A DNA stretch of 64,000 bases from Phenylobacterium sp. (lineage in GTDB: Bacteria > Pseudomonadota > Alphaproteobacteria > Caulobacterales > Caulobacteraceae): the NCBI RefSeq assembly GCF_004299445.1, contig NZ_SCTC01000033.1, forward strand, positions 35,261 to 99,260, given 5' to 3'. Within the stretch, counting starts at the first letter, position 1; every line of letters starts with the position of its first letter. A model generated the notes under the pieces. That model was given only the letters and a program-made list of their open reading frames with translations, did no database searches and had not been told where the DNA came from. The position numbers were made by a program, and so were the translations under genes. This document shows positions 40,786-50,691 of the stretch, piece by piece.

Positions 40786-43539
40786 ATGCTCGACAAGACC
40801 TTCGATCCCAAGACCGCCGAACCGCGCCTCTACCAAGCCTGGGAGGCTTCGGGAGGCTTTGCGCCCACCGATGACCCGAACGCCGAGCCGTTCTCGATCG
40901 TGATCCCGCCGCCGAACGTGACGGGCTCGCTGCATATCGGGCACGCGCTGAACAACACGCTGCAGGACGTGCTGATCCGGTTCGAGCGGATGCGCGGGAA
41001 GGCGGCCCTGTGGCTGCCCGGCACCGACCACGCGGGGATCGCCACGCAGATGGTGGTCGAGCGCCAGCTGGCGCAAGCCGGCAACCAGAGCCGACGCGAC
41101 ATGGGCCGCGACGACTTCGTCGCCAAGGTCTGGGAGTGGAAGGCGCAGTCCGGCGGGACGATCGTCAACCAGCTGCGCCGGCTGGGCGCGAGCTGCGACT
41201 GGAGCCGTGAGCGCTTCACCCTGGACGAGGGCCTGTCGGCCGCCGTCCGCAAGGTGTTCGTCCAGCTCCACAAGGAGAAGCTCATCTACCGCGACAAGCG
41301 GTTGGTGAACTGGGATCCGCACTTCCAGACCGCGATCTCGGACCTCGAGGTCGAGGCGCGCGAGGTCGACGGCCACTACTGGCACTTCGCGTATCCGCTG
41401 GAGGACGGCTCGGGCGAGATCGTCGTCGCCACCACGCGGCCTGAGACGATGCTGGGCGACACCGCCGTGGCGGTGCATCCCGATGACGAGCGCTACAAGG
41501 CCGTCGTCGGCAAGGCGGTGCGGCTGCCGATCGTGAACCGTCCGATTCCGATCATCGCCGACGAGTACCCGGATCCCGAGAAGGGCTCGGGCGCGGTGAA
41601 GATCACGCCGGCGCACGACTTCAACGACTTCGCGGTCGGCAAGCGACACAGCCTGCCGATGATCAACATCTTCGACGACTTCGCGCGGATCAACGACAAC
41701 GCCCCGCCCGAGTACCGCGGCCTGGACCGCTTCGAGGCGCGCAAGAAGGTGATCGCGGCGTTCGAGGAACTGGGCCTGCTGCGCGAGATCGAGAAGACCC
41801 GCCACACTGTCCCGCACGGGGACCGCTCGGGCGTGGTGGTCGAGCCCTACCTGACCGACCAGTGGTACGTCGCCGCCGACGTCCTGGCCAAACCCGCCAT
41901 CAAGGCGGTGGAGGAGGGCGACACCGTCTTCGTTCCGAAGAACTGGGAGAAGACCTACTTCGAGTGGATGCGGAACATCCAGCCGTGGTGCGTCTCGCGC
42001 CAGCTGTGGTGGGGCCATCGGATCCCGGCGTGGTACGGCCCTTCGCTGGATCCCGAGGCTAAGGACAAGCACACTGCGAAGGTGTTTGTCGCTGAAACCG
42101 CCGAGGAAGCTCTCGATGAAGCGAGGCGCTTCTACGGCCCGGACGTCGCAGTCGAAGTCGATGACAACTTCCCCGGCTGGGAGAAGGTCAACGGCGTCTT
42201 CTCGAAGGTTCGACTCAAGCAGGATGAGGACGTCCTCGACACCTGGTTCTCGTCGGGCCTCTGGCCCTTCTCGACCATGGGCTGGCCCGAGAAGACGTCG
42301 GACCTGGCGCGGTTCTACCCGACCCACACCCTGATCACCGGTTTTGACATCATCTTCTTCTGGGTCGCCCGGATGATGATGCAGGGCCTCCACTTCACGG
42401 GTGAGGTCCCGTTCAAGCGAGTCTTCATCAACGCCCTGGTGCGCGACGCCTCGGGCGCGAAGATGTCGAAGTCCAAAGGCAACGTCCTGGACCCCCTGGA
42501 ACTGGTGGACGAGTTCGGCGCCGACGCCCTGCGGTTCACCCTGACCGCCATGTCGGGACAGGCGCGTGACATCAAGCTCAGCCGCCAGCGCATCGAGGGC
42601 TACCGCAACTTCGGCACCAAGCTGTGGAACGCCAGCCGGTTCTGCCAGGTGAACGGTTGCGCCCGGGCGGAAGGATTCGACCCCGCCGCGGTCAAGGCGC
42701 CGCTGAACCGTTGGATCGTCGGCGAAACCCAGCGCACCGCCGCCGCGGTCACCGCCGCCCTGGATGGGTGCGGCTTCGATGAGACGGCGAACGGTCTCTA
42801 TCGCTTCATCTGGAACCAGTTCTGCGACTGGTATGTCGAGCTGGCCAAGCCCCTGCTCACGGGCGCGGACGAGGCCGCCAAGGCCGAGACCCAGGCCACG
42901 GCCGCCTGGGTGCTGGATGTGATCCTGAAGCTGTTGCACCCGGTGATGCCGTTCATCACCGAGGAGCTGTGGCAGCAGACCGCCGACCTGGGCGCCGCCC
43001 GGGCCGAGCGCCAACTGATGACCGCGCGCTGGCCCGACCTGCCGGCCAGCCTGGTCGATGCGGCCGCCGACGCCGAGATCGGCCTGATCATCGACACGAT
43101 CACCGAGGGTCGCTCGGTGCGCCAGGGCCTCAATGTGCCGCTGTCGGCCCAGCCGCCGCTGCTGGTGATCGAGGCCCGTCCCGAACAGCGCGCGGTGCTA
43201 GGGGCCAGCGCGGCCCTGGTCGCGCGACTGCTCCGTGTGTCGGGCGTCGAGTTCGTCGAGGCGGCGCCCGCCGGCTCGATCCCCTTCGTCGTCGACGGCG
43301 CCACCCTGGCGCTGCCGGTCGCCGAGTTCATCGACATCGCCGCCGAACGCGCCCGCCTCACCAAGGAGGTGGCCAGCCTGGCCGGCGAGATCGAGAAGAC
43401 GGCGAAGAAGCTCGGCAACGCCGATTTCATCGCCCGCGCGCCCGAGGAGGTGGTTGAGGAGAACCGCGAACGGCTGGCTGACGCCCAGGCGGCGAAGGCC
43501 AAGCTGGAAGCGGCCCTCGCGCGGCTCCAGACTGTCTGA
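40786..43539 (+). CDS. valS: Valyl-tRNA synthetase
   Basis: This 917-residue class I synthetase charges tRNA-Val. The HIGH motif lies in [16 protein letters not shown] (about residues 42-57) and KMSKS in [16 protein letters not shown] (about 562-577). The CP1 editing domain is between them. The anticodon-binding domain and a C-terminal coiled coil ([20 protein letters not shown]) complete the expected order and length. Confidence 0.97.
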   Translation: MLDKTFDPKTAEPRLYQAWEASGGFAPTDDPNAEPFSIVIPPPNVTGSLHIGHALNNTLQDVLIRFERMRGKAALWLPGTDHAGIATQMVVERQLAQAGNQSRRDMGRDDFVAKVWEWKAQSGGTIVNQLRRLGASCDWSRERFTLDEGLSAAVRKVFVQLHKEKLIYRDKRLVNWDPHFQTAISDLEVEAREVDGHYWHFAYPLEDGSGEIVVATTRPETMLGDTAVAVHPDDERYKAVVGKAVRLPIVNRPIPIIADEYPDPEKGSGAVKITPAHDFNDFAVGKRHSLPMINIFDDFARINDNAPPEYRGLDRFEARKKVIAAFEELGLLREIEKTRHTVPHGDRSGVVVEPYLTDQWYVAADVLAKPAIKAVEEGDTVFVPKNWEKTYFEWMRNIQPWCVSRQLWWGHRIPAWYGPSLDPEAKDKHTAKVFVAETAEEALDEARRFYGPDVAVEVDDNFPGWEKVNGVFSKVRLKQDEDVLDTWFSSGLWPFSTMGWPEKTSDLARFYPTHTLITGFDIIFFWVARMMMQGLHFTGEVPFKRVFINALVRDASGAKMSKSKGNVLDPLELVDEFGADALRFTLTAMSGQARDIKLSRQRIEGYRNFGTKLWNASRFCQVNGCARAEGFDPAAVKAPLNRWIVGETQRTAAAVTAALDGCGFDETANGLYRFIWNQFCDWYVELAKPLLTGADEAAKAETQATAAWVLDVILKLLHPVMPFITEELWQQTADLGAARAERQLMTARWPDLPASLVDAAADAEIGLIIDTITEGRSVRQGLNVPLSAQPPLLVIEARPEQRAVLGASAALVARLLRVSGVEFVEAAPAGSIPFVVDGATLALPVAEFIDIAAERARLTKEVASLAGEIEKTAKKLGNADFIARAPEEVVEENRERLADAQAAKAKLEAALARLQTV

Positions 43540-43729
43540 GTATTCTGCGAACAATGTTATAGGAATGGCGGTATAATTCCGAGATTCAGGATAATGGGTA
43601 TATTGCTGTCCTAAGCGGCAAAGCCTTACGAAGTACGGCATTGACGAGGGGCCGTGCGTCCGCCAGCCTCCCCATAGAAGCGCAGAAAAAAGCCAAACGC
43701 GCTCAAACACTGCTGGGGAGGCAGTCAGA

Positions 43730-46468
43730 ATGAAACTCAGAAACACGCTACTCGCGTCCAGCATCCTGCTGGGCGTCTCCTTCGCCAACGCTGCGGCGCA
43801 GGCGCAAGAAGCCAACATGATCGAGGAACTGGTCGTCACCGCCGAAAAGCGGGAGCAGAGCCTGCAGGACGTGCCGGTCGCCATCTCGGCCTTCACCAGC
43901 AAGCAGCGCGACCTGGTCGGCATCTCGACGGTGCAGGACCTGACGAACTTCACGCCGGGCTTCGTCTACCAGTCGTCCAACGACCGAGCCAGCATGCGGG
44001 GCATCGGCCGCCTGACCAACGTCCACGCGGTGGACGGTGCGGTCTCGATCTACATCGACGGCCTCTTCACCACCTCGACCGTCCTGGCCGGCGGACCCCC
44101 GCTGGACGTCGACCGGGTCGAAATCCTGCGCGGCCCCCAGGGCACGCTCTACGGCCGTAACGCCATCGGCGGCACCGTGAACGTGATCTCGGTCCGTCCC
44201 ACGGACGAGCTCTACGCCGAGGTCCGCGCCATCGCGGAGAACTACGACTTCACGAACTTCCAGTTCGCGGTGTCGGGTCCGATCGCCGAGAACCTGCGGA
44301 TGCGCGTCTCGGGCTACAAGCTGGACCAGCGCAAGGGCTACTTCACCAACGTCAGCGGCGGGCCGTCGGAAGGCAGCAAGCGCGACGAGTATCAGGTCCA
44401 GGCGCAGGTCGAGGCCGACCTGGGCGAGAACGCCGAGCTGTGGGTGTCGTACAAGACCCTCGTCTGGCACAACCGCGGCGGTCCGGGCGCCCGCGCCGGC
44501 TATCTCAACGGCGCTTACGAGACGGGTCGTCTCGATCCGAACTTCTCGATCGTCTACAACTCGGCTCACGGCTACACGCCCGAGACCGGCGTGAACGGCA
44601 TCGTCCCGGGCAGCCTGCGCCAGTTCAACAATTCGACGGTCACGTCGAACCCGGCGCTGGCCGACGAGCACGACTTCAACACCAACATCCCGCAGCGCGT
44701 GCGCCTGCGCGACGTCAACTCGCTGACGGCGAACTTCGTCTACCACCTGCCGTCGATCGACGTGAAATACGTCGGCGGCTACCAGGAGTATAAGTACGAC
44801 CTGTACGGCGACACCGACGCCACCACGGTCCAGTCGTACCAGATCCCGCTGGCCGCCAACTCGATCTGCGGCACCGTCGGCGCGCTGTTCGCGGCGGGCC
44901 GGTCCAGCGTCAACTGCTCGCCTCTGACCGTGAACGCCAACAACGGTTACCACTACTTCGAATACCCGAAGTGGTTCAGCCACGAGATCAACTTCTCGTC
45001 CAACGGCGACGGGCCGGTCCAGTGGATCGTCGGCGGCTTCTATTACAACGAGAAGTACACCGGCACGGGCAGCACGGCCGACTTCTTCCTGGTCGGTCCG
45101 TCCAGTCTGCAGACCCCGATCCTCGGCGCCGCGCCCAACCCGCAGAACTTCTGGTCGACGGGCAACTACTCGCTGACGACGCGCAGCACGGCGGCGTTCG
45201 GCCAGGTCGACTGGCAGGCCACCGAGACCATCAAGTTCACGGCGGGCCTGCGCTACACCAAGGACAAGAAGTTCGGCACCGAATTCCGCCGCATCGTCTG
45301 TAACTCCGACGCCTGCTACCCGGGCCTCTATCCGGCTCTGGGTCTGGCGGGCTTCGGACCCGGCACGGCGGCAAACTGGGGCAGCCTGCTTGGCAATCTG
45401 GCCGCGCTGCCGGCGGTGGGCCAGGCGCTGGGTCTGGGCAACGCCCTGGCTCCGCTGGGCGGCCTGGGCAACGGCGCCATGGACCTCACCGACACCCTGG
45501 CGCCCAAGAGCACTGCGGGCCTGATCGAAGGCGTCAAGACGCCGTCGGTCTGCACGGGCGCGACCCCGGTTTGCCGCCAGTACACGATCAACCCGTCGAC
45601 GGGCGTGGCCAGCCGTGACCTCTCCGACACCTCCGACGCCTGGACCGGCACGGTGGGCGTGCAGTGGGAGCCGGATGGCGACACCATGGCCTATGCCCGC
45701 TACAGCCGCGGCTACAAGGCGTTCGGCTTCTCGGCCGGCGGCTTCCTGGCGGTCCCGAAGGCGGACGAAGAGACCGTCAATTCGTACGAAGTGGGCCTGA
45801 AGAAGAACTTCTCGAACCTTCAGGTGAACCTGGCGGCCTTCTACCTCGACTACCGCGACCTGCAGGCCCCCGTGGCCGTGCGCGTCGGGGCCACCAACGT
45901 CACCCAGTTCGTGAACATCGCGAAATCGGTGTCGAAGGGCATCGAGGCCAGCGTGATCTGGCAGCCGATCCAGCCCCTGCGTCTGACGCTCGACTACGGC
46001 TGGAACCCGACCAAGATCAAGTCGAGCATCCCGCTGGTCGATGTGAACGACAACATCAACACCGGCGCCGTCAGCGTGGTGGGCAACAGCCTGCCGCAGG
46101 CGCCGGAGCACAAGCTGGCGCTGAACGCCGGCTACACCATCGAGATGGACCCCGGGAGCCTGACTCTCGGCGCCACCTACCTCTATCGGTCCAAGTCGTA
46201 CGCCAACGTCTTCGAGCGTCAGTACAACTCGGCCCCGAGCTGGGATCAGGTGGACCTGCGGGCCCTCTGGGCGCCCACCGGCAACAAGTACACGGTGATC
46301 GCCTACGTGAAGAACGTGTTCAACGACGACGGCTACGCCGCCGCGGTGGCCGCTTCCCAGCGGAACAACAGCGCCACGGTGCCGTCCGACCGCTTCACCA
46401 ACGGCGCACGGGTCTTCGAACTGACGCCGCCGCGCCTCTACGGCGTCGAGCTGCAGTACCGCTTCTAG
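43730..46468 (+). CDS. TonB-dependent outer-membrane receptor
   Basis: This 912-residue protein has a signal peptide (about 1-25), a TonB box region (IEELVVTAEKREQSLQDVPV), a plug (DRVEILRGPQGTLYGRNAIG) and a beta-barrel ending in LYGVELQYRF with C-terminal Phe. This is the iron/oligosaccharide/polyketide-type receptor class common in Caulobacteraceae; the ligand is unknown. A 190-base upstream region precedes it, and a strong terminator follows at 46517. It stands alone on its strand. Confidence 0.93.
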   Translation: MKLRNTLLASSILLGVSFANAAAQAQEANMIEELVVTAEKREQSLQDVPVAISAFTSKQRDLVGISTVQDLTNFTPGFVYQSSNDRASMRGIGRLTNVHAVDGAVSIYIDGLFTTSTVLAGGPPLDVDRVEILRGPQGTLYGRNAIGGTVNVISVRPTDELYAEVRAIAENYDFTNFQFAVSGPIAENLRMRVSGYKLDQRKGYFTNVSGGPSEGSKRDEYQVQAQVEADLGENAELWVSYKTLVWHNRGGPGARAGYLNGAYETGRLDPNFSIVYNSAHGYTPETGVNGIVPGSLRQFNNSTVTSNPALADEHDFNTNIPQRVRLRDVNSLTANFVYHLPSIDVKYVGGYQEYKYDLYGDTDATTVQSYQIPLAANSICGTVGALFAAGRSSVNCSPLTVNANNGYHYFEYPKWFSHEINFSSNGDGPVQWIVGGFYYNEKYTGTGSTADFFLVGPSSLQTPILGAAPNPQNFWSTGNYSLTTRSTAAFGQVDWQATETIKFTAGLRYTKDKKFGTEFRRIVCNSDACYPGLYPALGLAGFGPGTAANWGSLLGNLAALPAVGQALGLGNALAPLGGLGNGAMDLTDTLAPKSTAGLIEGVKTPSVCTGATPVCRQYTINPSTGVASRDLSDTSDAWTGTVGVQWEPDGDTMAYARYSRGYKAFGFSAGGFLAVPKADEETVNSYEVGLKKNFSNLQVNLAAFYLDYRDLQAPVAVRVGATNVTQFVNIAKSVSKGIEASVIWQPIQPLRLTLDYGWNPTKIKSSIPLVDVNDNINTGAVSVVGNSLPQAPEHKLALNAGYTIEMDPGSLTLGATYLYRSKSYANVFERQYNSAPSWDQVDLRALWAPTGNKYTVIAYVKNVFNDDGYAAAVAASQRNNSATVPSDRFTNGARVFELTPPRLYGVELQYRF

Positions 46469-46516
46469 GGATCGCACGCCCCGAAGGCTTCGCTTTCGGG
46501 GAAATGCGAAGACATC

Positions 46517-46548
46517 AGACCCCCCGGTCCGCAAGGGCCGGGGGGTCT
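46517..46548 (+). terminator. Rho-independent terminator
   Basis: An AGACCCCCCGG arm pairs with the CCGGGGGGTCT arm across a short loop, followed by a T-rich TCTATTT tail. It sits 48 bases after the TonB receptor stop. A smaller hairpin (CCCCGAA...TTCGGGG) lies at about 46479-46501. Confidence 0.8.
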
Positions 46549-46631
46549 TCTATTTGGCGCCCTGCCTCAGCGCCGACACTGAGCGCTGTTAGGCTGAGGC
46601 CCTGATTCGAGCAGCGCAGGACGCCCTTCAC

Positions 46632-47078
46632 GTGAACGATCCGACCCACCTCAGGATCATCTCCCGCGCGTCCATGGACTATGTGGTCTCGATGTACAGC
46701 GCGATCCTGCGCGCCAGCCGCCACGACCCGGTCGACACCCTGCTGTTGAGCACCGTGGCGGTCGCCAACGTGGCGCATCTCAACACCGACAAGGCGCAGT
46801 CCCTGGCGTACGCTGGGCTCGACACCCCGGAGCCCATGGACATCAAGCGGCCCATCAGCCGCAACGCCGTGGCGCTGTCACTGGGCCTGTCCTACGAGAC
46901 CACGCGTCGCCGGATTCAGAAGCTACTGGACGAAGGCTCCCTCATCGAGGTCGAGGGCGGCCTCGTCGGCGCCAACGAGCAGGTGAGCCCTGAGGTTGTC
47001 CGGGCGATGGCCGAACAGAACGCCATCCTCCTCAGGCGACTAATTCGCCTCCTGCGCGAACAAGGCGTTGAAGTTTAA
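46632..47078 (+). CDS. Winged-helix DNA-binding protein (hypothetical regulator)
   Basis: The 148 residues start at a GTG at 46632 with AGGA ten bases upstream. A C-terminal winged-helix pattern is visible (RNAVALSLGLSYETTRRRIQ and a wing LLDEGSLIEVEGG). The N-terminal half is helical (DYVVSMYSAILRASRHDPVD). Function and target are unknown. It lies between a TonB receptor and an acyl-CoA ligase. Confidence 0.65.
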   Translation: MNDPTHLRIISRASMDYVVSMYSAILRASRHDPVDTLLLSTVAVANVAHLNTDKAQSLAYAGLDTPEPMDIKRPISRNAVALSLGLSYETTRRRIQKLLDEGSLIEVEGGLVGANEQVSPEVVRAMAEQNAILLRRLIRLLREQGVEV

Positions 47079-47389
47079 CCATAATCGCAACTTTCCGTAC
47101 TCAGAATGGGCTACGACGACCGCCGCAGGTCCGGTCCGCTCGCTAGTCTGTGCATGAGCGGTCGGACTGTCCGATCCATGGCGCCGCCTCGGGCGGAGGC
47201 GAGCCGTGGCGATTCGTTGGTCATCAGACGTCCCGATCGGGCTCCGCAGGCGTCCGGCCCTTGGTGCAGGCCGGGCGCCTATTGTGGAGGGGACGCCCAG
47301 CTTCGCGGTCGCAGCGTTTGCCTCTTACCCTAGGTTATGCTTGTTCACCCAGGACGCCGGGCATGGAATCCGGCGCGAGTTGGGAGACG

Positions 47390-49150
47390 ATGATGCCTGA
47401 GGCCGAGCTGCCGCCCGGTTGGCCTGCAATGTCCATTGAGCAGGCCCATGCCCTGATCGGCCAGCCTGGCCTGCCCAGCGAAGTCGGCGAGGAAACGATC
47501 AACGGCGTTCGCCTCAAGGTCTGGAAGAACCAGCCGCCGACGCTGCGCGCCGTGGTCGAGATGGCCAAGGACCACGGCGACAAGGTCTTCCTGGTCTACG
47601 AGGACGAACGCGCCACCTACGACGCCTTCCACCGCGCGGTCGCAGCCTTCGCCATCGAACTCCAGGCGCAGGGCGTGGCCAAGGGCGACCGGGTCGCGGT
47701 CATCATGCGCAATGTCCCCGAGTGGGCGGTGGCCTTCTACGCGGCTGCGTCGATCGGGGCGATCGTAACCCCCCTGAACGCCTGGTGGACCGGTCCTGAG
47801 CTGGAATACGGCCTCACCGATTCCGGGACCAAGGTCGCCGTGATGGACGCCGAGCGCTACCAGCGCATGAGCGAGCATTTCGTCAATTGCCCCGATCTGA
47901 AGCGCGTCTACGTCAGCCGCGAGGTCGACGAGATCGCCCACCCGTACGTCACCAAGCTGGAGAGCGTGCTGGGTGGGACCGACGACTGGGCCAAGCTGCC
48001 GGACCAACCCATCCCGCCTGTCGACATCGCCACCGACGACGACGCGACCATCTTCTACACCTCGGGCACGACGGGCCGGCCCAAGGGCGCGCTGGCGACG
48101 CACCGGGCGATCAACACCAACATCATCACCGCCGGCGCGGCCGCCGCGAGAGGCTTCCTGCGCAAGGGCGAGATGCCGCCGGCCCCCGACCCGAATGCGC
48201 CCCAGCGCTCGGCGCTGTTGTCGGTGCCGTTCTTCCACGTGACCGGCTGTTTCGCGGTGCTGAATCCCACCGTGTTCGTGGGCGGCAAGCTGGTGCTGAT
48301 GTTCAAGTGGGAGCCCATTCGCGCGTTCGAGCTGATCCAGCGCGAGAAGGTGACTTCGGCCGGCGGCGTTCCGACCATCGCCTGGCAGCTCCTGGAGCAT
48401 CCGGCCCGCGCCAACTTCGACCTGTCGTCGCTGGAGTCGGTGAGCTATGGCGGCGCGCCCTCGGCGCCGGAACTGGTGCGGCGGCTGAAGGAGGTCTTCC
48501 CCAAGTCGTCCAGCGGCCAGGGCTGGGGCATGACCGAGACCTGCGCCACCGTCACCTCGAACGTGGCCGAGGACTACCAGAACCGCCCCGACAGCTGCGG
48601 ACCGCCCGCCGCGGTCGCCGAGCTGCAGATCCGCGACCCCGCCGACGGCAAGACCGTGCTGCCCGCCGGCCAGATGGGCGAGCTGTGGTCCAAGGGGCCG
48701 ATGAACGCCAAGCTCTACTGGAACAAGCCCGAGGCGACGGCCCAGACCTTCGTCGACGGCTGGGTCCGCACCGGCGACCTGGCGAAGATCGACGAGGAGG
48801 GCTTCTGCTTCATCCTCGACCGGGCCAAGGACATGCTGATCCGCGGCGGCGAGAACATCTACTGCGTCGAGGTGGAGAACGTTCTCTACGACCATCCGGC
48901 GGTGATGGACGCCGCGGTTGTGGGCAAGCCGCACCGGATCCTGGGCGAGGAGCCCGCCGCCGTTGTGACCCTGAAGCCTGGGACCCAGGCCACGGAAGAG
49001 GAGCTGCGCGCCCACGTGGCCGAGCGCCTGGCCGCCTTCAAGGTGCCGGTGGCCGTGAAGTTCTGGCACGAGACCCTGCCGCGCAACGCCAACGGCAAGA
49101 TCCTGAAGAGCGAGCTGAAGAAGGTCTTCGCCGAAGAGCCGGCGACCTGA
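47390..49150 (+). CDS. Acyl-CoA synthetase / AMP-dependent ligase
   Basis: This 586-residue adenylate-forming enzyme starts at the ATG at 47390 with GGGAG. Core motifs: IFYTSGTTGRPKGALATH (A3), YGGAPSAPEL, GWGMTETCATVTSN, WVRTGDLAKIDEEGF, DRAKDMLIRGGENIY and the C-terminal catalytic Lys in NANGKILKSELKK. It activates a carboxylic acid with ATP and loads it on CoA. The substrate, probably a fatty or aryl acid, is unknown. Its stop overlaps the tlyA start region. Confidence 0.9.
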   Translation: MMPEAELPPGWPAMSIEQAHALIGQPGLPSEVGEETINGVRLKVWKNQPPTLRAVVEMAKDHGDKVFLVYEDERATYDAFHRAVAAFAIELQAQGVAKGDRVAVIMRNVPEWAVAFYAAASIGAIVTPLNAWWTGPELEYGLTDSGTKVAVMDAERYQRMSEHFVNCPDLKRVYVSREVDEIAHPYVTKLESVLGGTDDWAKLPDQPIPPVDIATDDDATIFYTSGTTGRPKGALATHRAINTNIITAGAAAARGFLRKGEMPPAPDPNAPQRSALLSVPFFHVTGCFAVLNPTVFVGGKLVLMFKWEPIRAFELIQREKVTSAGGVPTIAWQLLEHPARANFDLSSLESVSYGGAPSAPELVRRLKEVFPKSSSGQGWGMTETCATVTSNVAEDYQNRPDSCGPPAAVAELQIRDPADGKTVLPAGQMGELWSKGPMNAKLYWNKPEATAQTFVDGWVRTGDLAKIDEEGFCFILDRAKDMLIRGGENIYCVEVENVLYDHPAVMDAAVVGKPHRILGEEPAAVVTLKPGTQATEEELRAHVAERLAAFKVPVAVKFWHETLPRNANGKILKSELKKVFAEEPAT

Positions 49151-49872
49151 AGACGCGGGCTGACCAGCTCCTGGTCGCCCGCGGGCTGTTCGAGAGCCGC
49201 GCCAAGGCCCGCGCGGCGATCGAGGCTGGCGGGGTGGTCGCGGGCGGCCGGCCAGTCGCCAAGGCTGCGGAGCTGATCGACGACGACGCGGTGCTGGAGG
49301 CGGCCCCCGCCCACCCGTGGGTGGGACGCGGCGCGCTCAAGCTGGCGCATGTGCTGGATCTGTGGCCGGTCGCGGTCGAGGGCCGGGTGGTGCTGGACGT
49401 GGGCGCCTCGACCGGCGGTTTCACCGAGGTCTGCCTGAGCCGAGGGGCTTCTCGCGTGTACGCTGTCGATGTCGGCCGGGGCCAACTCCACCCGAAGGTC
49501 GCCGCCGATCCGCGGGTTGTGAGCCTCGAGGCCACCGACGCCCGAGATCTGACTCCCGCGATCATCCCCGATCCGCCCGGCCTGATCGTCACCGACGTGA
49601 GTTTCATCTCGCTCGCCAAGGCGCTTCCCGCCGCGCTGGCCCTGGCGCAGCCGGGGGCCGACCTGGTGGCGCTGGTGAAACCGCAGTTCGAAGTGGGCCG
49701 CGAGCGGGTGGGGAAGGGGGGCGTGGTCACCGACCCGGTCGCGCGACAGGGCGCGTTGGATGACGTGGCTGCGTTCCTCGCGGACTCAGGCTGGACGGTC
49801 CGCGAGACGACCGAAAGTCCGATCACAGGCGGCGACGGGAACCGGGAGTTCCTGCTTTGGGCGACGCGATAG
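49147..49872 (+). CDS. tlyA: TlyA-type rRNA methyltransferase
   Basis: This 241-residue protein has an S4-like RNA-binding N-terminus (RADQLLVARGLFESRAKARA) and a Rossmann methyltransferase domain (VVLDVGASTGGFTEVCLSRG, then VTDVSFISLAKALP, LVALVKPQFE). The family 2'-O-methylates rRNA. The only start that keeps the normal N-terminus is a CTG at 49147, overlapping the ligase's TGA (CTGA); no ATG, GTG or TTG is suitably placed. It is cotranslated with the ligase. A terminator follows. Confidence 0.85.
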   Translation: MKTRADQLLVARGLFESRAKARAAIEAGGVVAGGRPVAKAAELIDDDAVLEAAPAHPWVGRGALKLAHVLDLWPVAVEGRVVLDVGASTGGFTEVCLSRGASRVYAVDVGRGQLHPKVAADPRVVSLEATDARDLTPAIIPDPPGLIVTDVSFISLAKALPAALALAQPGADLVALVKPQFEVGRERVGKGGVVTDPVARQGALDDVAAFLADSGWTVRETTESPITGGDGNREFLLWATR

Positions 49873-49885
49873 AGCCAAAAGAAAA

Positions 49886-49914
49886 TGGCCCGCCCCAGTA
49901 CGCAGGACGGGCCA
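49886..49914. terminator. Inverted repeat, possible bidirectional terminator
   Basis: TGGCCCG pairs with CGGGCCA across a 15-base loop, between tlyA and the convergent glycine-zipper gene. No long T-run is seen. Confidence 0.5.
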
Positions 49915-49942
49915 GGGTACTAGCCTGGAGTTTGGGATGGCC

Positions 49943-50548
49943 TCAGTCGACGACGGCGTACTTGCCGCTCGCGTCGCGGCAGACGCGCACGAAGCGGGTC
50001 TGGGTGCGGCCGTCGGGCATGTAGATCGGGCTTTCGGCCAGAGTGCAGTCCTCGCCGTCGCGAGCACGTTCTGCGACGCGGCGCTCGGGCGGCAGCTCGC
50101 GGTCGCGCCAGCCGGCGTCATCGCGCGCGTCGGCGGCCGCCCGGTCGGCGTAGGCGTCACGCTCGTAGTAGGGCGCGTCGGCTCGCGGCGGCAGCGGCGG
50201 GGGCGGCAGCGCGGCGGTGCGCTCGTACGAGTTGGTGCAGGCGGCGGTCTTGTTGCCGATGACGCCGCCGGCGATGGCGCCCAGCAGGCCGCCCAGGAGG
50301 GCGCCCTCGGTGCGGGCGTTGCGAGCCGCGGCGTTCGAGCCGATGACCGCGCCCATGCCGCCGCCGATCAGGGCGCCGGCCGTGCCGCGCTGGTTGGCGT
50401 CGCGGCGGCAGGGATCGTAGTTGTAGCCGGGGCTGCCGGGACCCTGGCCGGCCGACGGATAGCTCGACTGGGCCTGGGCCGCGCCGGCCACCAGCAGGGC
50501 CGCGCCGGCGAGGGCGGCTGCGGCCGCATTGGCTATGGCGTTCGACAT
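49943..50548 (-). CDS. Glycine-zipper 2TM-domain exported protein
   Basis: The 201 residues include a signal peptide (about 1-26) and a Gly-zipper segment (GTAGALIGGGMGAVIGS and GALLGGLLGAIAGGVIGN), then a Pro-rich and charged region with DAPYYERDAYADRAAA. This resembles Rick_17kDa/OmpA-like surface antigens that insert in the outer membrane. Two Cys near the end may pair. Its role in the envelope is not known. Confidence 0.8.
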   Translation of the reverse strand: MSNAIANAAAAALAGAALLVAGAAQAQSSYPSAGQGPGSPGYNYDPCRRDANQRGTAGALIGGGMGAVIGSNAAARNARTEGALLGGLLGAIAGGVIGNKTAACTNSYERTAALPPPPLPPRADAPYYERDAYADRAAADARDDAGWRDRELPPERRVAERARDGEDCTLAESPIYMPDGRTQTRFVRVCRDASGKYAVVD

Positions 50549-50691
50549 CCGGTATTCCCTCTCTCGAAGCTCTCAGGTCGCTTACGGCGACGCTTGTCGC
50601 GAAGATGCGGCGGCGAACCTGAACGGCCGTTGAGAATCTCGTTCATGTTCGTTCATCTTTTCCTAATCGCACCCGCGCCGGCGGCCTCCGA

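Noticed and set aside
47150..47389. N-terminal extension of the acyl-CoA ligase
   Set aside because: The family begins near the ATG at 47390, which has a good ribosome site.
50640..50665. Possible second LexA box near 50650
   Set aside because: Spacing is GTTC-N6-GTTC, one base short of the alphaproteobacterial consensus.
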